A stretch of 34,465 bases of DNA from Holophagaceae bacterium UBA1801. Lineage in GTDB: Bacteria; Acidobacteriota; Holophagae; Holophagales; Holophagaceae. Location: positions 1 to 34,465 of the forward strand of contig DCFP01000011.1 of assembly GCA_002319925.1 (NCBI GenBank). The letters run 5' to 3'. Of the stretch, positions 14,572-22,258 are shown piece after piece. Numbering within the stretch: position 1 is the first letter of the stretch; every line of letters begins with the position of its first letter. The position numbers and the translations under genes were made by a program. Below the pieces are notes generated by a model that worked only from the letters and a program-made list of their open reading frames with translations, did not search any database and was not told where the DNA came from.

Positions 14572-14829
14572 ATGTTCCACCTCATCTGGAAATTCATTCT
14601 GGGACTCGTCATCGGCTACCTGGCCCGGTTCCTGCTACCCGGCGCCGACAAGCTCGGGTTCTGGCTTACGGGAATCGTCGGCGTCGCCGGTTCCTTCCTG
14701 GGGCACTGGCTCGCCCATCTCCTGGGCCTGGAATCCGGCCAGAAGCCCAGCGGACGGATCATCAGCGCGATCTTCAGCATCGCCGGCGCGATCCTGCTCC
14801 TGCTCGTCCTTCGGTTCCTCCGGCGCTGA
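14572..14829 (+). CDS. GlsB/YeaQ/YmgE-family small membrane protein, copy 1
   Basis: 85 residues with three hydrophobic helices and glycine-rich turns, typical of the transglycosylase-associated (GlsB/YeaQ/YmgE) family linked to general stress. The N-terminal L-G-L-V-I-G-Y-L-A-R matches the family G-L-I-x-G-x-L-A-x; G-I-V-G-V-A-G-S-F-L-G follows. A strong AGGAGG (14560-14565) fixes the ATG at 14572; the longer open frame upstream is not supported. DUF4126 and YidB-family genes follow in the same direction, so it is probably the first gene of a small operon. The molecular role of the family is not established. Confidence 0.85.
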   Translation: MFHLIWKFILGLVIGYLARFLLPGADKLGFWLTGIVGVAGSFLGHWLAHLLGLESGQKPSGRIISAIFSIAGAILLLLVLRFLRR

Positions 14830-14842
14830 CCGCAGACTACCC

Positions 14843-15811
14843 ATGGCGCCGCTGCAACAGTTGGCAGGCATCCTCGGACTTTCGGTGGTTTCGGGGATCA
14901 ATCTCTACCTGTCCGTTTTGGTGGTGGGCTTGGCGGAGCGTTTCCACTGGGCTTCGGGGCTCCCGCCCGAGCTGGGCATCCTCGGCCATCCCCTGGTCCT
15001 CGTCACGGCGGGGCTGCTCTTCCTGGTCGAGTTTTTTGCGGACAAGATCCCCTTCGTGACGATCGTCTGGGATGCCCTCCACACCGTCATCCGCCCCGTG
15101 GGCGGTGCATTGCTGGCGCTGGGCGCGGCCGGCCGCCTCGCCCCGGTGGCGCAGGTGGTCGCCTTCCTGGCGGGGGGAACCATCGCCTTCGGCGCCCATG
15201 GCACCAAGATGGGCGTTCGGATTCTCGCCCACACAGCTCCGGAACCCGGAACCCATGGCCTGCTCAGCATGGCGGAGGATGTCGGCGTGATCGGCCTGCT
15301 GGTCTTGGCCTACGCCCACCCCTACCTTGCGCTGCCTCTCCTGGGGGCGCTCGTCCTGCTCATCGCGCTGCTGCTGCCCCTCGGATTCCGGGTGATGGAT
15401 TTCCTCCTGACGGGACTCGCGGGGCGCGCCATGTCCTGGGTCAAGCAGGCCAGGCGCCACGAAGTTCCCCGGTGGGTGGAGCTGGCCCTGCTGGAAGCGG
15501 ACCCGTCCGGAAGCGATTGGGTCGCCAGGGCCTTCGCGCGGAAAGCCAAGGGCGTGCCGCGACTGAAGGATGGTTACCTGGCCCGTATCGGCAACCGCTG
15601 GGGCTTCGTTCATCGCGGGTTGTTCCGCGCCAAGGTTGTCCTCATGGACGAGGGCAGGCGCGAACCGGCGCGGATCGACCGCGGGCTGTTCTGGAATTCC
15701 GTAGTCTTCCTCCGCGGCGGCAAGGTCCAGGAATTCCTTCTGCCCAAGGACTGGTCCGCGGGGCTTTCATCCTTACTCACGGGTCCGGCGGAGGCCGGGC
15801 GTTCTTACTGA
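14843..15811 (+). CDS. DUF4126 membrane protein with extra cytoplasmic domain
   Basis: 322 residues. The first 200 form a DUF4126 domain: G-L-S-V-V-S-G-I-N-L-Y-L-S-V at the N-terminus, V-E-F-F-A-D-K-I-P-F-V-T-I-V-W-D in the middle (the most conserved family segment) and several membrane helices. The remaining 120 residues are soluble, basic and strand-rich (Y-L-A-R-I-G-N-R-W-G-F-V-H-R-G). This tail makes the protein longer than the roughly 190 residues usual for the family. It begins 13 bases after the GlsB stop. No strong ribosome-binding site is visible, so coupling to the upstream gene is likely. Function is unknown. Confidence 0.85.
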   Translation: MAPLQQLAGILGLSVVSGINLYLSVLVVGLAERFHWASGLPPELGILGHPLVLVTAGLLFLVEFFADKIPFVTIVWDALHTVIRPVGGALLALGAAGRLAPVAQVVAFLAGGTIAFGAHGTKMGVRILAHTAPEPGTHGLLSMAEDVGVIGLLVLAYAHPYLALPLLGALVLLIALLLPLGFRVMDFLLTGLAGRAMSWVKQARRHEVPRWVELALLEADPSGSDWVARAFARKAKGVPRLKDGYLARIGNRWGFVHRGLFRAKVVLMDEGRREPARIDRGLFWNSVVFLRGGKVQEFLLPKDWSAGLSSLLTGPAEAGRSY

Positions 15812-15822
15812 AAGGGGACATC

Positions 15823-16227
15823 ATGGGTCTCATGGATTTGGCCGGACAGCTGCTGGGAGGCGGACAGGGCGGGGATACCCGGACGGTGCTGATCAATGCG
15901 GTGATCGGCATGATCCAGAATCATCCAGGGGGTCTTCAGGGCTTGCTGGGACAGTTCCAGGCCAATGGCCTCGGCGAGCAAGTAGCTTCCTGGGTCGGCA
16001 CGGGCGAGAACCTGCCCATCGGCGCCGATCAGATCCATCAGGCCTTCGGCAGCGAGCGGATCCAAGCCATCGCGCAGCAGGCGGGGCTCCCCGTGGAGCA
16101 CGCCAGCGGTGGTCTGGCGGCCCTGCTTCCCGACATCATCAACCACCTCACACCCAACGGCCAGGTACCCCAGGGCGAGGCGGTGCAGCAGGGGCTGGGT
16201 GGCTTGCTGGGCAAGCTGCTGGGCTGA
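15823..16227 (+). CDS. YidB/DUF937-family protein
   Basis: 134 residues of the YidB (DUF937) type. Visible features are G-L-M-D-L-A-G-Q-L-L-G-G at the start, a glycine-rich first third, G-E-N-L-P-I-G-A-D-Q-I-H-Q-A-F-G in the centre (family N-x-P-I-x-x-x-Q-I/V), and P-D-I-I-N-H-L-T-P-N-G-Q-V-P near the end. No signal peptide or membrane helix is seen. AAAGGGG lies just upstream of the ATG at 15823, and the gap to the DUF4126 stop is 11 bases, so it is the third gene of the unit. The biological role of this widespread family is unknown. Confidence 0.9.
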   Translation: MGLMDLAGQLLGGGQGGDTRTVLINAVIGMIQNHPGGLQGLLGQFQANGLGEQVASWVGTGENLPIGADQIHQAFGSERIQAIAQQAGLPVEHASGGLAALLPDIINHLTPNGQVPQGEAVQQGLGGLLGKLLG

Positions 16228-16272
16228 GTGGGCCTGCATCCGCAATGCGGAAGGTCCACCTATGATGGGAGC

Positions 16273-17472
16273 ATGAGCAACGCTTCCCTGCATCCTCGGC
16301 GCGGTCTGCTGGTTTTCCTGGGGATCGCCTGCGGCCTCGGCGTCTCGAACATCTACTTCAACCAGCCCCTGCTGCTGGATATCAGCCGCACTTTCGGGGT
16401 CTCCGCGGATGCCATGGGCCTGGTCGCATCAGCAACCCAGATCGGGTATGCCCTTGGGCTGTTCCTGTTCGTGCCCTTGGCCGATGTCGTCGAGCGCCGG
16501 GGCCTCATGGCCAAGCTCTTCGCCGGTGTGGCTATTTCCCATCTGATCGCGGCAGTGGCGCCGAGCCTGGCCGTCCTCGCCGTTGCAAGTCTCGGCATCG
16601 GCCTCACCGCCGCCGTGACCCACACCATGGTTCCCATCGCTCCGGACTTCGCAAGCGACCAGGACCGGGGCCGCGCCATCGGCACGGTCATGACCGGCCT
16701 GTTTTCCGGGATCCTGCTGGCGCGCACGTTTTCCGGGACGCTCGCCCACTTCCTGAATTGGCGCGCGGTCTTCGCCATCGCGGCCCTACTCAACGCGGCC
16801 TTCATCCCTCTCCTGCTGGCGTGGGTGCCGCGCCTGCCGCCCAGGGAGCGGCTCTCCTACACCGGTGCCCTCCGCTCTCTCTGGGCCTTCTTCCGCGACC
16901 AGCCCCTGCTGCGGGAAGCGGGCCTTCTCAGCGCCTTCGTCTTCGGCGCCTTCAGCACTCTCTGGACTACCCTGGCCTTCCTTCTGGGCAGTTCCCACTA
17001 TGGCTTGGGTGCCGCCACAGCGGGCAGCTTTGGCATCCTCGGCCTCGCGGGCGTGATGATCGCTTCCGTGGCTGGCCGGGTCTCGGACCGCCGCGGGTCG
17101 CGCTTTGTCATCACCTGCAGCCTGGGCCTGTTGGCCCTCGCCTGGGCCGTCTTCGGGCTCTTCGGTTTCCACTTGGCGGGACTCATCCTCGGGGTCGTGC
17201 TCCTGGATCTCGGCACCCAGGCCAACCAGATCGCCAATCAGACCCGCATTTTCGGCTTGGCACCTGGCGCTCGGGCCCGGGTCAACACGATCTACATGAC
17301 CTTCTTTTTTGTCGGCGGTTCCCTCAGTTCCATCCTCGCCACTTACGCCTGGGCGCACTTCGAGTGGCCCGGCGTCAGCCTCCTCGGCCTGGCCTTCGTG
17401 GCCCTCGCCGCCCTGCGGCACGCCACGGGGCGACGATCGAATGCCTCGGATTCACCTCAGGAAGCGCGCTAG
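16273..17472 (+). CDS. Major facilitator superfamily transporter
   Basis: 399 residues with about twelve membrane helices. The cytoplasmic loop after helix 2 reads F-V-P-L-A-D-V-V-E-R-R-G-L-M-A, the MFS motif A (G-x-x-x-D-x-x-x-R/K-x-G-R/K variant). The repeat of this loop in the second half is V-A-G-R-V-S-D-R-R-G-S. The N-terminus G-V-S-N-I-Y-F-N-Q-P-L-L resembles the YnfM/arabinose-efflux-like drug transporters. The substrate is unknown. The ATG at 16273 is the first that fits the helix pattern; its ribosome-binding site is poor. Its stop shares a CTAG with the convergent AHSA1 gene. Confidence 0.9.
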   Translation: MSNASLHPRRGLLVFLGIACGLGVSNIYFNQPLLLDISRTFGVSADAMGLVASATQIGYALGLFLFVPLADVVERRGLMAKLFAGVAISHLIAAVAPSLAVLAVASLGIGLTAAVTHTMVPIAPDFASDQDRGRAIGTVMTGLFSGILLARTFSGTLAHFLNWRAVFAIAALLNAAFIPLLLAWVPRLPPRERLSYTGALRSLWAFFRDQPLLREAGLLSAFVFGAFSTLWTTLAFLLGSSHYGLGAATAGSFGILGLAGVMIASVAGRVSDRRGSRFVITCSLGLLALAWAVFGLFGFHLAGLILGVVLLDLGTQANQIANQTRIFGLAPGARARVNTIYMTFFFVGGSLSSILATYAWAHFEWPGVSLLGLAFVALAALRHATGRRSNASDSPQEAR

Positions 17473-17930
17473 TGCCTGGGATGGGAAACGAGTGCGATCT
17501 CCCCCGTTTCAAGCAGCGACTTAAGGTTGGAGAGGATCGACGGCCAGCCACCGGAAACGGCTGCGATGAGCTTGGATTCCGGCCGGTCGATCTCGTGGGT
17601 GATGGTGAGTTTCACGGCGCTGCCCGCGGGCTCCAGCTCCATGGTGCAGCGGCTCGGGCCCTCGGCCTTGAGCTCCGGTTTCCACTCGTGCTGCCAGTGG
17701 ATGACCATGCGCCGCTGCGGCTCGATCTCCAGGATCTCGCCCACGTCCGTCACGGTCCCGTCCGAGTGGGACATTTTCCAGGGCGAGCCCTTCTTCCAGT
17801 CGCACTCGATGGTCATGTCGAACCAGTACTGGCGGATGAACTGCGGGTCGGTGAGCGCCGCCCAGAGCTTCTCGGGCGTCGTTCGGATGAAGGTGACGTA
17901 GACGAAACGGCTTCGGTTTGCTGCGTTCAT
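17469..17930 (-). CDS. AHSA1-type SRPBCC domain protein
   Basis: 153 residues with the START/Bet v1-like (SRPBCC) fold of the AHSA1 family. The N-terminal T-T-P-E-K-L-W-A-A-L-T-D-P-Q-F-I-R-Q-Y-W is the family hallmark. I-L-E-I-E-P-Q-R-R-M-V-I-H-W, L-T-I-T-H-E and G-G-W-P-S-I-L-S-N-L-K-S-L-L-E-T-G near the end are also typical. These proteins bind hydrophobic ligands; ligands for the bacterial members are mostly unknown. It starts 23 bases after an ArsR-type regulator in the same operon, a very common pairing. GGAGA precedes the ATG at 17930. Confidence 0.93.
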   Translation of the reverse strand: MNAANRSRFVYVTFIRTTPEKLWAALTDPQFIRQYWFDMTIECDWKKGSPWKMSHSDGTVTDVGEILEIEPQRRMVIHWQHEWKPELKAEGPSRCTMELEPAGSAVKLTITHEIDRPESKLIAAVSGGWPSILSNLKSLLETGEIALVSHPRH

Positions 17931-17953
17931 GGTGTTCTCCGTATTCAGGGGAG

Positions 17954-18280
17954 TTAGTCTTTGCCGTCCTTTTCCAGACGGCGTTTCAGGTCGTGCAGCG
18001 CCTTGAGGCGCGGCTGCTCGAACTTGCGGATCCAGCGTTCGTAGATGGCCTGCAGCGGCACCGGATTGAGAAAGTGCAGCTTCTCGCGCCCGCGCCATTG
18101 CACCGCGACGAGATTCGCCGCTTCGAGCAAGGCAAGGTGCTGGGTCACACCCTGCCGGGTCATGTCCAGGTGCTGGCAGAGCTCGCCCAGTGTCTGGCCA
18201 TCGTGAGCGTGCAGGCGGTCCAAGAGTTTCCGCCGTCCCGGGTCGGCCAGCGCCTTGAACAACAGATCCGCATCGCTCAT
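17954..18280 (-). CDS. ArsR-family transcriptional regulator
   Basis: 108 residues, a winged-helix ArsR/SmtB-type regulator without metal-binding cysteines. The N-terminus L-F-K-A-L-A-D-P-G-R-R-K-L-L-D-R-L is classic. The recognition helix region is T-L-G-E-L-C-Q-H-L-D-M-T-R-Q-G-V-T-Q-H-L-A-L-L-E. The tail is basic. Such AHSA1-linked ArsR proteins usually repress their own operon. The ATG at 18280 is chosen over an upstream TTG (18298) because the promoter's -10 box lies between the two. The predicted transcription start falls on or beside this ATG, so the mRNA may be leaderless. Confidence 0.92.
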   Translation of the reverse strand: MSDADLLFKALADPGRRKLLDRLHAHDGQTLGELCQHLDMTRQGVTQHLALLEAANLVAVQWRGREKLHFLNPVPLQAIYERWIRKFEQPRLKALHDLKRRLEKDGKD

Positions 18281-18287
18281 ACCCTGG

Positions 18288-18317
18288 ACAATATGCAAGC
18301 ATTTACTTGCATGTCAA
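18288..18317 (-). promoter_or_regulatory. Promoter with operator inside the spacer for arsR-AHSA1
   Basis: Read on the minus strand: TTGACA (-35, 18312-18317), then TGCAAGTAAATGCTTGCA, then TATTGT (-10, 18288-18293). The 18-base spacer is exactly an inverted repeat (TGCAAG, six bases, CTTGCA). A dimeric ArsR bound there would block RNA polymerase. Confidence 0.75.
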
Positions 18318-18689
18318 GGAGCGGATCAAAATTCATTACTGACTTTCCCGTTCACGCTGATGGTCCCTCGGCTACGAAGGGTCATCGGTGCCCAGACAAT
18401 CTTGCCCATGGCTGGAACGACCGATCGACGCAAGGACGCCGGATTGCGAACGGAGGGATGGATGATCCATTGCTGCCGGAAGACTCTAAGCAAAAGGCAC
18501 GGGATATTCCTTTTTCCATAAACATCCATCTAGTGCTCTCTCCTGCCGCAAAGAAATTCGCACCTCGCCTTTATTGCCTCAATTAGAGGTATATGATGAT
18601 CTTTTGCAAGTGAAGGTTGCCCTTGCCGCTTATCCGCGTGCGGAAAAGGGTCGAAGAGATAACTACTTCGAAACGTCGAGGAGGGACTG
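18318..18689. other. Intergenic region upstream of the secreted protease
   Basis: This 372-bp gap between divergent genes is more AT-rich in its second half (about 18490-18640). It ends in a strong GAGGAGG before the ATG at 18690. TCCGC-GT-GCGGA forms a small hairpin near 18634-18645. I see no convincing gene. A short minus-strand frame here has no ribosome-binding site. Confidence 0.4.
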
Positions 18690-21188
18690 ATGCACCCTGA
18701 ATTCACGGCCCGGAACCAGATCGGAAAGATCTGGTTGGAATCGCGTAGAGTCCTGTTGATTCTCGCTCTCGGAGCAGGTGCGGCCCTTGTCGCGCAGGCC
18801 CAGGATGCCCAGACCATCGTCAAGAGCAAGTACTTCTCGGTCCAGTCGATCATTGCCGCGGATGGAACCAGCCTTGAGAAGACCACGATCAGCGGACCAC
18901 CTACACCACCGCCGGGATTCGAGATCCAGCGTCAGGCGGTCACGCTGCCACCACGCAACACTTCCGGCCCGAGGGTATTGTCTGATGTTCCTGCGTTCAA
19001 CTGGGTTTTCGGGTGCTCTTCGGTTTCCGGTGCCATGATCGCCGGTTATTACGACCGGACAGGCTATCCCAATGTGTATGTAGGCCCCACCAACGGTGGC
19101 GTCATGCCAATGGACAACAGCTCCTGGCCAACCTGGACTGATAGTAACGGTGATCTCTATCCCAATTGCCCGTTGATCGCTTCCAAACAAGGCGTAGATG
19201 GCCGAACAACCAAAGGTTCCATCAACGACTACTGGATTAAATACAACAGCACTGCAAACGATCCCTATATCACCGGTGGCTGGGCACAACACGCGTGGGG
19301 AACTGCGATTGGCGATTACATGAAGACCAGCCAGTCTGCGTACGGCAACACGGATGGGTCGACCACTTTCTACAACTATAATTCGGCCGATCAGTTGACA
19401 TCCACGGACATGGAGACCCTTGTTAATGATAAAGGCATCCACATCTCAACCTTGGATGGGACCTACGGGCGAAAACGCTTCTACGAAGCCAGGGGCTACA
19501 CCGTCACCACGTGTTACAACCAGCAGACCGATAACAATATCGCAGGCGGTTTCTCCTTCGCACAGTATATGGCTGAGATCGATGCTGGAAGGCCGGTGAT
19601 GTTGAACCTGGAAGGCCACACCATCGTCGGTGTCGGCTACGACACCAGTGGCAACACGGTGTATATCCATGACACTTGGGACTACCTCACTCACACGATG
19701 ACCTGGGGCGGATCCTATTCAGGTATGCAGCTGCTGTCCGTAAGTATCGTCAACTTAGCGCCCAACGAATCACCGACCTTCGGGACTCAACCTTCAAATC
19801 AGACCGTGACAGCCCCGGCTACAGCGACGTTCAGCGCAGATGCCTCCGGCACACCCACGTACCAGTGGCAGGTTTCCACCAACAGTGGATCCACCTGGGC
19901 CAACGTGACCACGGGCACCGGGGGAACCACGGCCAATTACACGACCCCGATCACCTCACTGGCCATGAACGGCCGCTGGTACCGAGTCGTCGCACATAAC
20001 ACCGGGGGAAGCACCTCCAGCGATCCTGCGACCTTGACGGTGAACACGGTTCCAACCATCACGACCCAGCCCGTCGCCAGGACTGTCATGAACTCGGCGA
20101 CGGCTACGTTCAGCGTCGTGGCCACGGGGAACCCGACTCCGACGTACGAGTGGCAGGTTTCCCCCAACAACACCGATTGGTCAACCGCAACGACCGGCAC
20201 TGGCGGTGACACGGCCACCTATTCCCTGACTACGTCGTCCAGCGACGATCACACCTGGTACCGGGTGCATGTCGTGAACGGCTATGGCGATGTCTACAGC
20301 AACTCGGTTCTTCTAACCGTGCACGTTCCCGCGTCCATCACCACACCTCCGTCCGATGCCACGGTCACGAACCCGACCAAGGCGATCTTCACCGTGGTAC
20401 CGGCGGGCACCCCACCGTTCACCTACCAGTGGCGCGTCTCCACCAATGGCGGCACCACCTGGACAGCCGTGACCACGGGCACGGGCGGCACTTCCGCCAC
20501 CTACACCACGCCTGCCACCTCGCTGGCCATGCAGAACTACAAATACTCCGCCGTGGTCCGCAATGCCTGGGGCAGCGCGTTCAGTCCCGCCGCGACCTTG
20601 ACTGTCGAAGCGAAGCCGTTCATCACGACCCAGCCGGTCGCCAAGACCGTCACAGCTTCGGCCACGACGTCGACCCCAGTCACCTTCAGCGTCGTAGCCA
20701 AGGGCTATCCTGCGCTGACCTACCAATGGCAGGTGTCCACGAACGGCGGAACGATCTGGGACAACATCACTTCTGGAACCGGCTATACCACGGCCACCTA
20801 TTCCTTCCCCGCGGTGCCGGGCGACAACGGCAAGAAGTTCCGCGTCTACATCGAGAACACCAAGGGCACCGTCCCCAGCAACGCAGTTCTTCTGACCGTG
20901 CACGAGGCTGCCTCCATCACGACGCCCCCCGCGGATGTGACCGTGACGGCCCCGGCCAAGGCCACTTTCACCGTCGTCGCCGGTGGACCCGGACCATTCA
21001 CCTACCAGTGGCAGGTCTCCACCAACGGCGGCAGCACCTGGGCCAATGTGACCTCGGGAACCGGCGGCCTTACAGCCTCCTTCACGACGCCCGCCACCTG
21101 GTCGGGTATGAGCCGCAAGTACCGCGTCATCGTCCGCAATACATGGGGTGGTGGCCCAAGCGCCCCGGCGACCTTGACCGTGAACTAA
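18690..21188 (+). CDS. Secreted C39-type papain-like cysteine peptidase with five Ig-like repeats
   Basis: 832 residues. A long signal peptide (basic to R19-R20, hydrophobic V21-A34, cleavage near A-Q-A-Q) is followed by a papain-like catalytic domain (about 95-355). The proposed residues are Cys109 in F-N-W-V-F-G-C-S-S-V-S-G-A-M-I-A-G-Y-Y, His310 in L-E-G-H-T-I-V-G-V-G-Y, and Asp328 in Y-I-H-D-T-W. This resembles the peptidase C39_2 arrangement. Residues 361-832 are five Ig-like modules of about 92 residues, each with a Y-x-W-Q/R-V-S-x-N-x-G-x-x-W core. GAGGAGG fixes the start. It is probably an exported or surface-attached hydrolase; the Ig array may act as a stalk or as a binding region. 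Substrate is unknown. Confidence 0.82.
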   Translation: MHPEFTARNQIGKIWLESRRVLLILALGAGAALVAQAQDAQTIVKSKYFSVQSIIAADGTSLEKTTISGPPTPPPGFEIQRQAVTLPPRNTSGPRVLSDVPAFNWVFGCSSVSGAMIAGYYDRTGYPNVYVGPTNGGVMPMDNSSWPTWTDSNGDLYPNCPLIASKQGVDGRTTKGSINDYWIKYNSTANDPYITGGWAQHAWGTAIGDYMKTSQSAYGNTDGSTTFYNYNSADQLTSTDMETLVNDKGIHISTLDGTYGRKRFYEARGYTVTTCYNQQTDNNIAGGFSFAQYMAEIDAGRPVMLNLEGHTIVGVGYDTSGNTVYIHDTWDYLTHTMTWGGSYSGMQLLSVSIVNLAPNESPTFGTQPSNQTVTAPATATFSADASGTPTYQWQVSTNSGSTWANVTTGTGGTTANYTTPITSLAMNGRWYRVVAHNTGGSTSSDPATLTVNTVPTITTQPVARTVMNSATATFSVVATGNPTPTYEWQVSPNNTDWSTATTGTGGDTATYSLTTSSSDDHTWYRVHVVNGYGDVYSNSVLLTVHVPASITTPPSDATVTNPTKAIFTVVPAGTPPFTYQWRVSTNGGTTWTAVTTGTGGTSATYTTPATSLAMQNYKYSAVVRNAWGSAFSPAATLTVEAKPFITTQPVAKTVTASATTSTPVTFSVVAKGYPALTYQWQVSTNGGTIWDNITSGTGYTTATYSFPAVPGDNGKKFRVYIENTKGTVPSNAVLLTVHEAASITTPPADVTVTAPAKATFTVVAGGPGPFTYQWQVSTNGGSTWANVTSGTGGLTASFTTPATWSGMSRKYRVIVRNTWGGGPSAPATLTVN

Positions 21189-21226
21189 GGATTCCGTTCA
21201 GAAAGTCCCAGCGATCGTCGAAACCC

Positions 21227-21256
21227 CTGCCGCGACTGCCTTCACAGTCGCGGCAG
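21227..21256 (+). terminator. Hairpin terminator after the protease gene
   Basis: A perfect 12-bp stem, CTGCCGCGACTG (21227-21238) with CAGTCGCGGCAG (21245-21256), and a CCTTCA loop, followed by a short T-rich stretch. It lies 39 bases after the stop. Confidence 0.8.
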
Positions 21257-21435
21257 TTGGTTATTCGGCATCTTCGTGTCAGCGATGGATCATCATGAAT
21301 GCAGGATGACCACGCGGCAGCCTCTTATTTCTCGCAAGTGCGGTAGGTCATGGACACTCGATAGGCATGGCCCTGGACGATGGCCGGTCGGTCTTCAGGA
21401 GCCGCAGCCAGCTGATCGCGACTAGATCGATTCCC

Positions 21436-21750
21436 CTAGCTCTTGTTTTCAACCGTCAGCAGGCTTTGAAGGGATTTCACGCCTTTGACCTGTCTGATTT
21501 TGGCGATAAGACGGTTCTCCGTGTCCATGGTATTCACGAACCCCTGGAGAACCACGTTTCCGTTGGTTGTCGTCACATCGATCTTGAACGAATGAGCGTC
21601 CGGGTCTTTCAGAACAATACCCTTCACTTGGGTGGTGATCGTCGCGTCATCGATGTATTCACCCGTCGTTTCGCCAGTGATCGTGGTGCATCCGGTGATA
21701 ACCGCCATTCCTAGCAACAGCGCAGTGGCTGCGATCTTGAAATGCTTCAT
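21436..21750 (-). CDS. BON-domain lipoprotein
   Basis: 104 residues. The N-terminus is a lipoprotein signal with lipobox V-I-T-G-C and Cys21 as the lipidated residue. The rest is one BON domain: Y-I-D-D-A-T-I-T-T-Q-V-K at its start, then I-D-V-T-T-T-N-G-N-V-V-L-Q-G-F-V-N and A-K-I-R-Q-V-K-G-V-K-S-L. BON domains (as in OsmY) bind membranes or phospholipids and are linked to envelope stress. AGGGAG lies before the ATG. The neighbouring GlsB-type gene upstream points to a stress-related group, but the 174-bp gap suggests a separate promoter. Confidence 0.92.
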   Translation of the reverse strand: MKHFKIAATALLLGMAVITGCTTITGETTGEYIDDATITTQVKGIVLKDPDAHSFKIDVTTTNGNVVLQGFVNTMDTENRLIAKIRQVKGVKSLQSLLTVENKS

Positions 21751-21924
21751 GTCGTGTCTCCCTTTTTATCTTTTGAAACTCCCCTCTTCCAATGGCAAGA
21801 CTGCGGGACGGATCGGTTCATGCTTCTGCAGCGGCTGTAAGACGACCATTGATCCTGGAATCAGTGGACGCCGCACAGACTCGGTTGATTTGGATGCCGC
21901 CAGCTTGCGCGAATTCCGAGGTAT

Positions 21925-22239
21925 TCAGGTTCGGCGTCCACCCGAGAAAAGATGCGCGATGGCGACCAGGATGACCGCGCCGACGATAGCGGTCGCGAAG
22001 CTGTATAGAAAACCGCCGGTGCCAAGGATTCCCAGTTTCGTGAAGATCCAACCGCCTAGGATCGAGCCCACAAGTCCGAGAATGATATCCATCAAACAGC
22101 CGTATCCCGCGCCACGAGAGAGCTTCCCGGCAATCCAGCCGGCGAGGAGGCCGATGAAGATCCAACTGATCAGTCCGCCACCCCAACCAATGACGACGAA
22201 GTGACCCTGATAGAGAGAAAATGCAAGGTTCGGAACCAT
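21925..22239 (-). CDS. GlsB/YeaQ/YmgE-family small membrane protein, copy 2
   Basis: 104 residues. The core G-G-G-L-I-S-W-I-F-I-G-L-L-A-G-W-I-A-G-K, then D-I-I-L-G-L-V-G-S-I-L-G-G-W and a final hydrophobic helix are canonical for the transglycosylase-associated family. The ATG at 22239 is preceded by GGAGGG. This adds about 22 residues before the usual family start, so an internal start cannot be excluded. It follows the truncated methyltransferase by 19 bases on the same strand, probably as one transcript. It is much closer to the family consensus than the copy at 14572, so the two GlsB genes are not a recent duplication. Confidence 0.88.
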   Translation of the reverse strand: MVPNLAFSLYQGHFVVIGWGGGLISWIFIGLLAGWIAGKLSRGAGYGCLMDIILGLVGSILGGWIFTKLGILGTGGFLYSFATAIVGAVILVAIAHLFSGGRRT

Positions 22240-22258
22240 CCCGCGCCCTCCAAAGCCG

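Noticed and set aside
18326..18529. Short minus-strand frame with a segment loosely like DUF1905 (R-G-T-I-S-V-N-G-K-V)
   Set aside because: Only about ten residues match, there is no ribosome-binding site and the rest shows no domain. It might be a decayed remnant, but the evidence is too thin.
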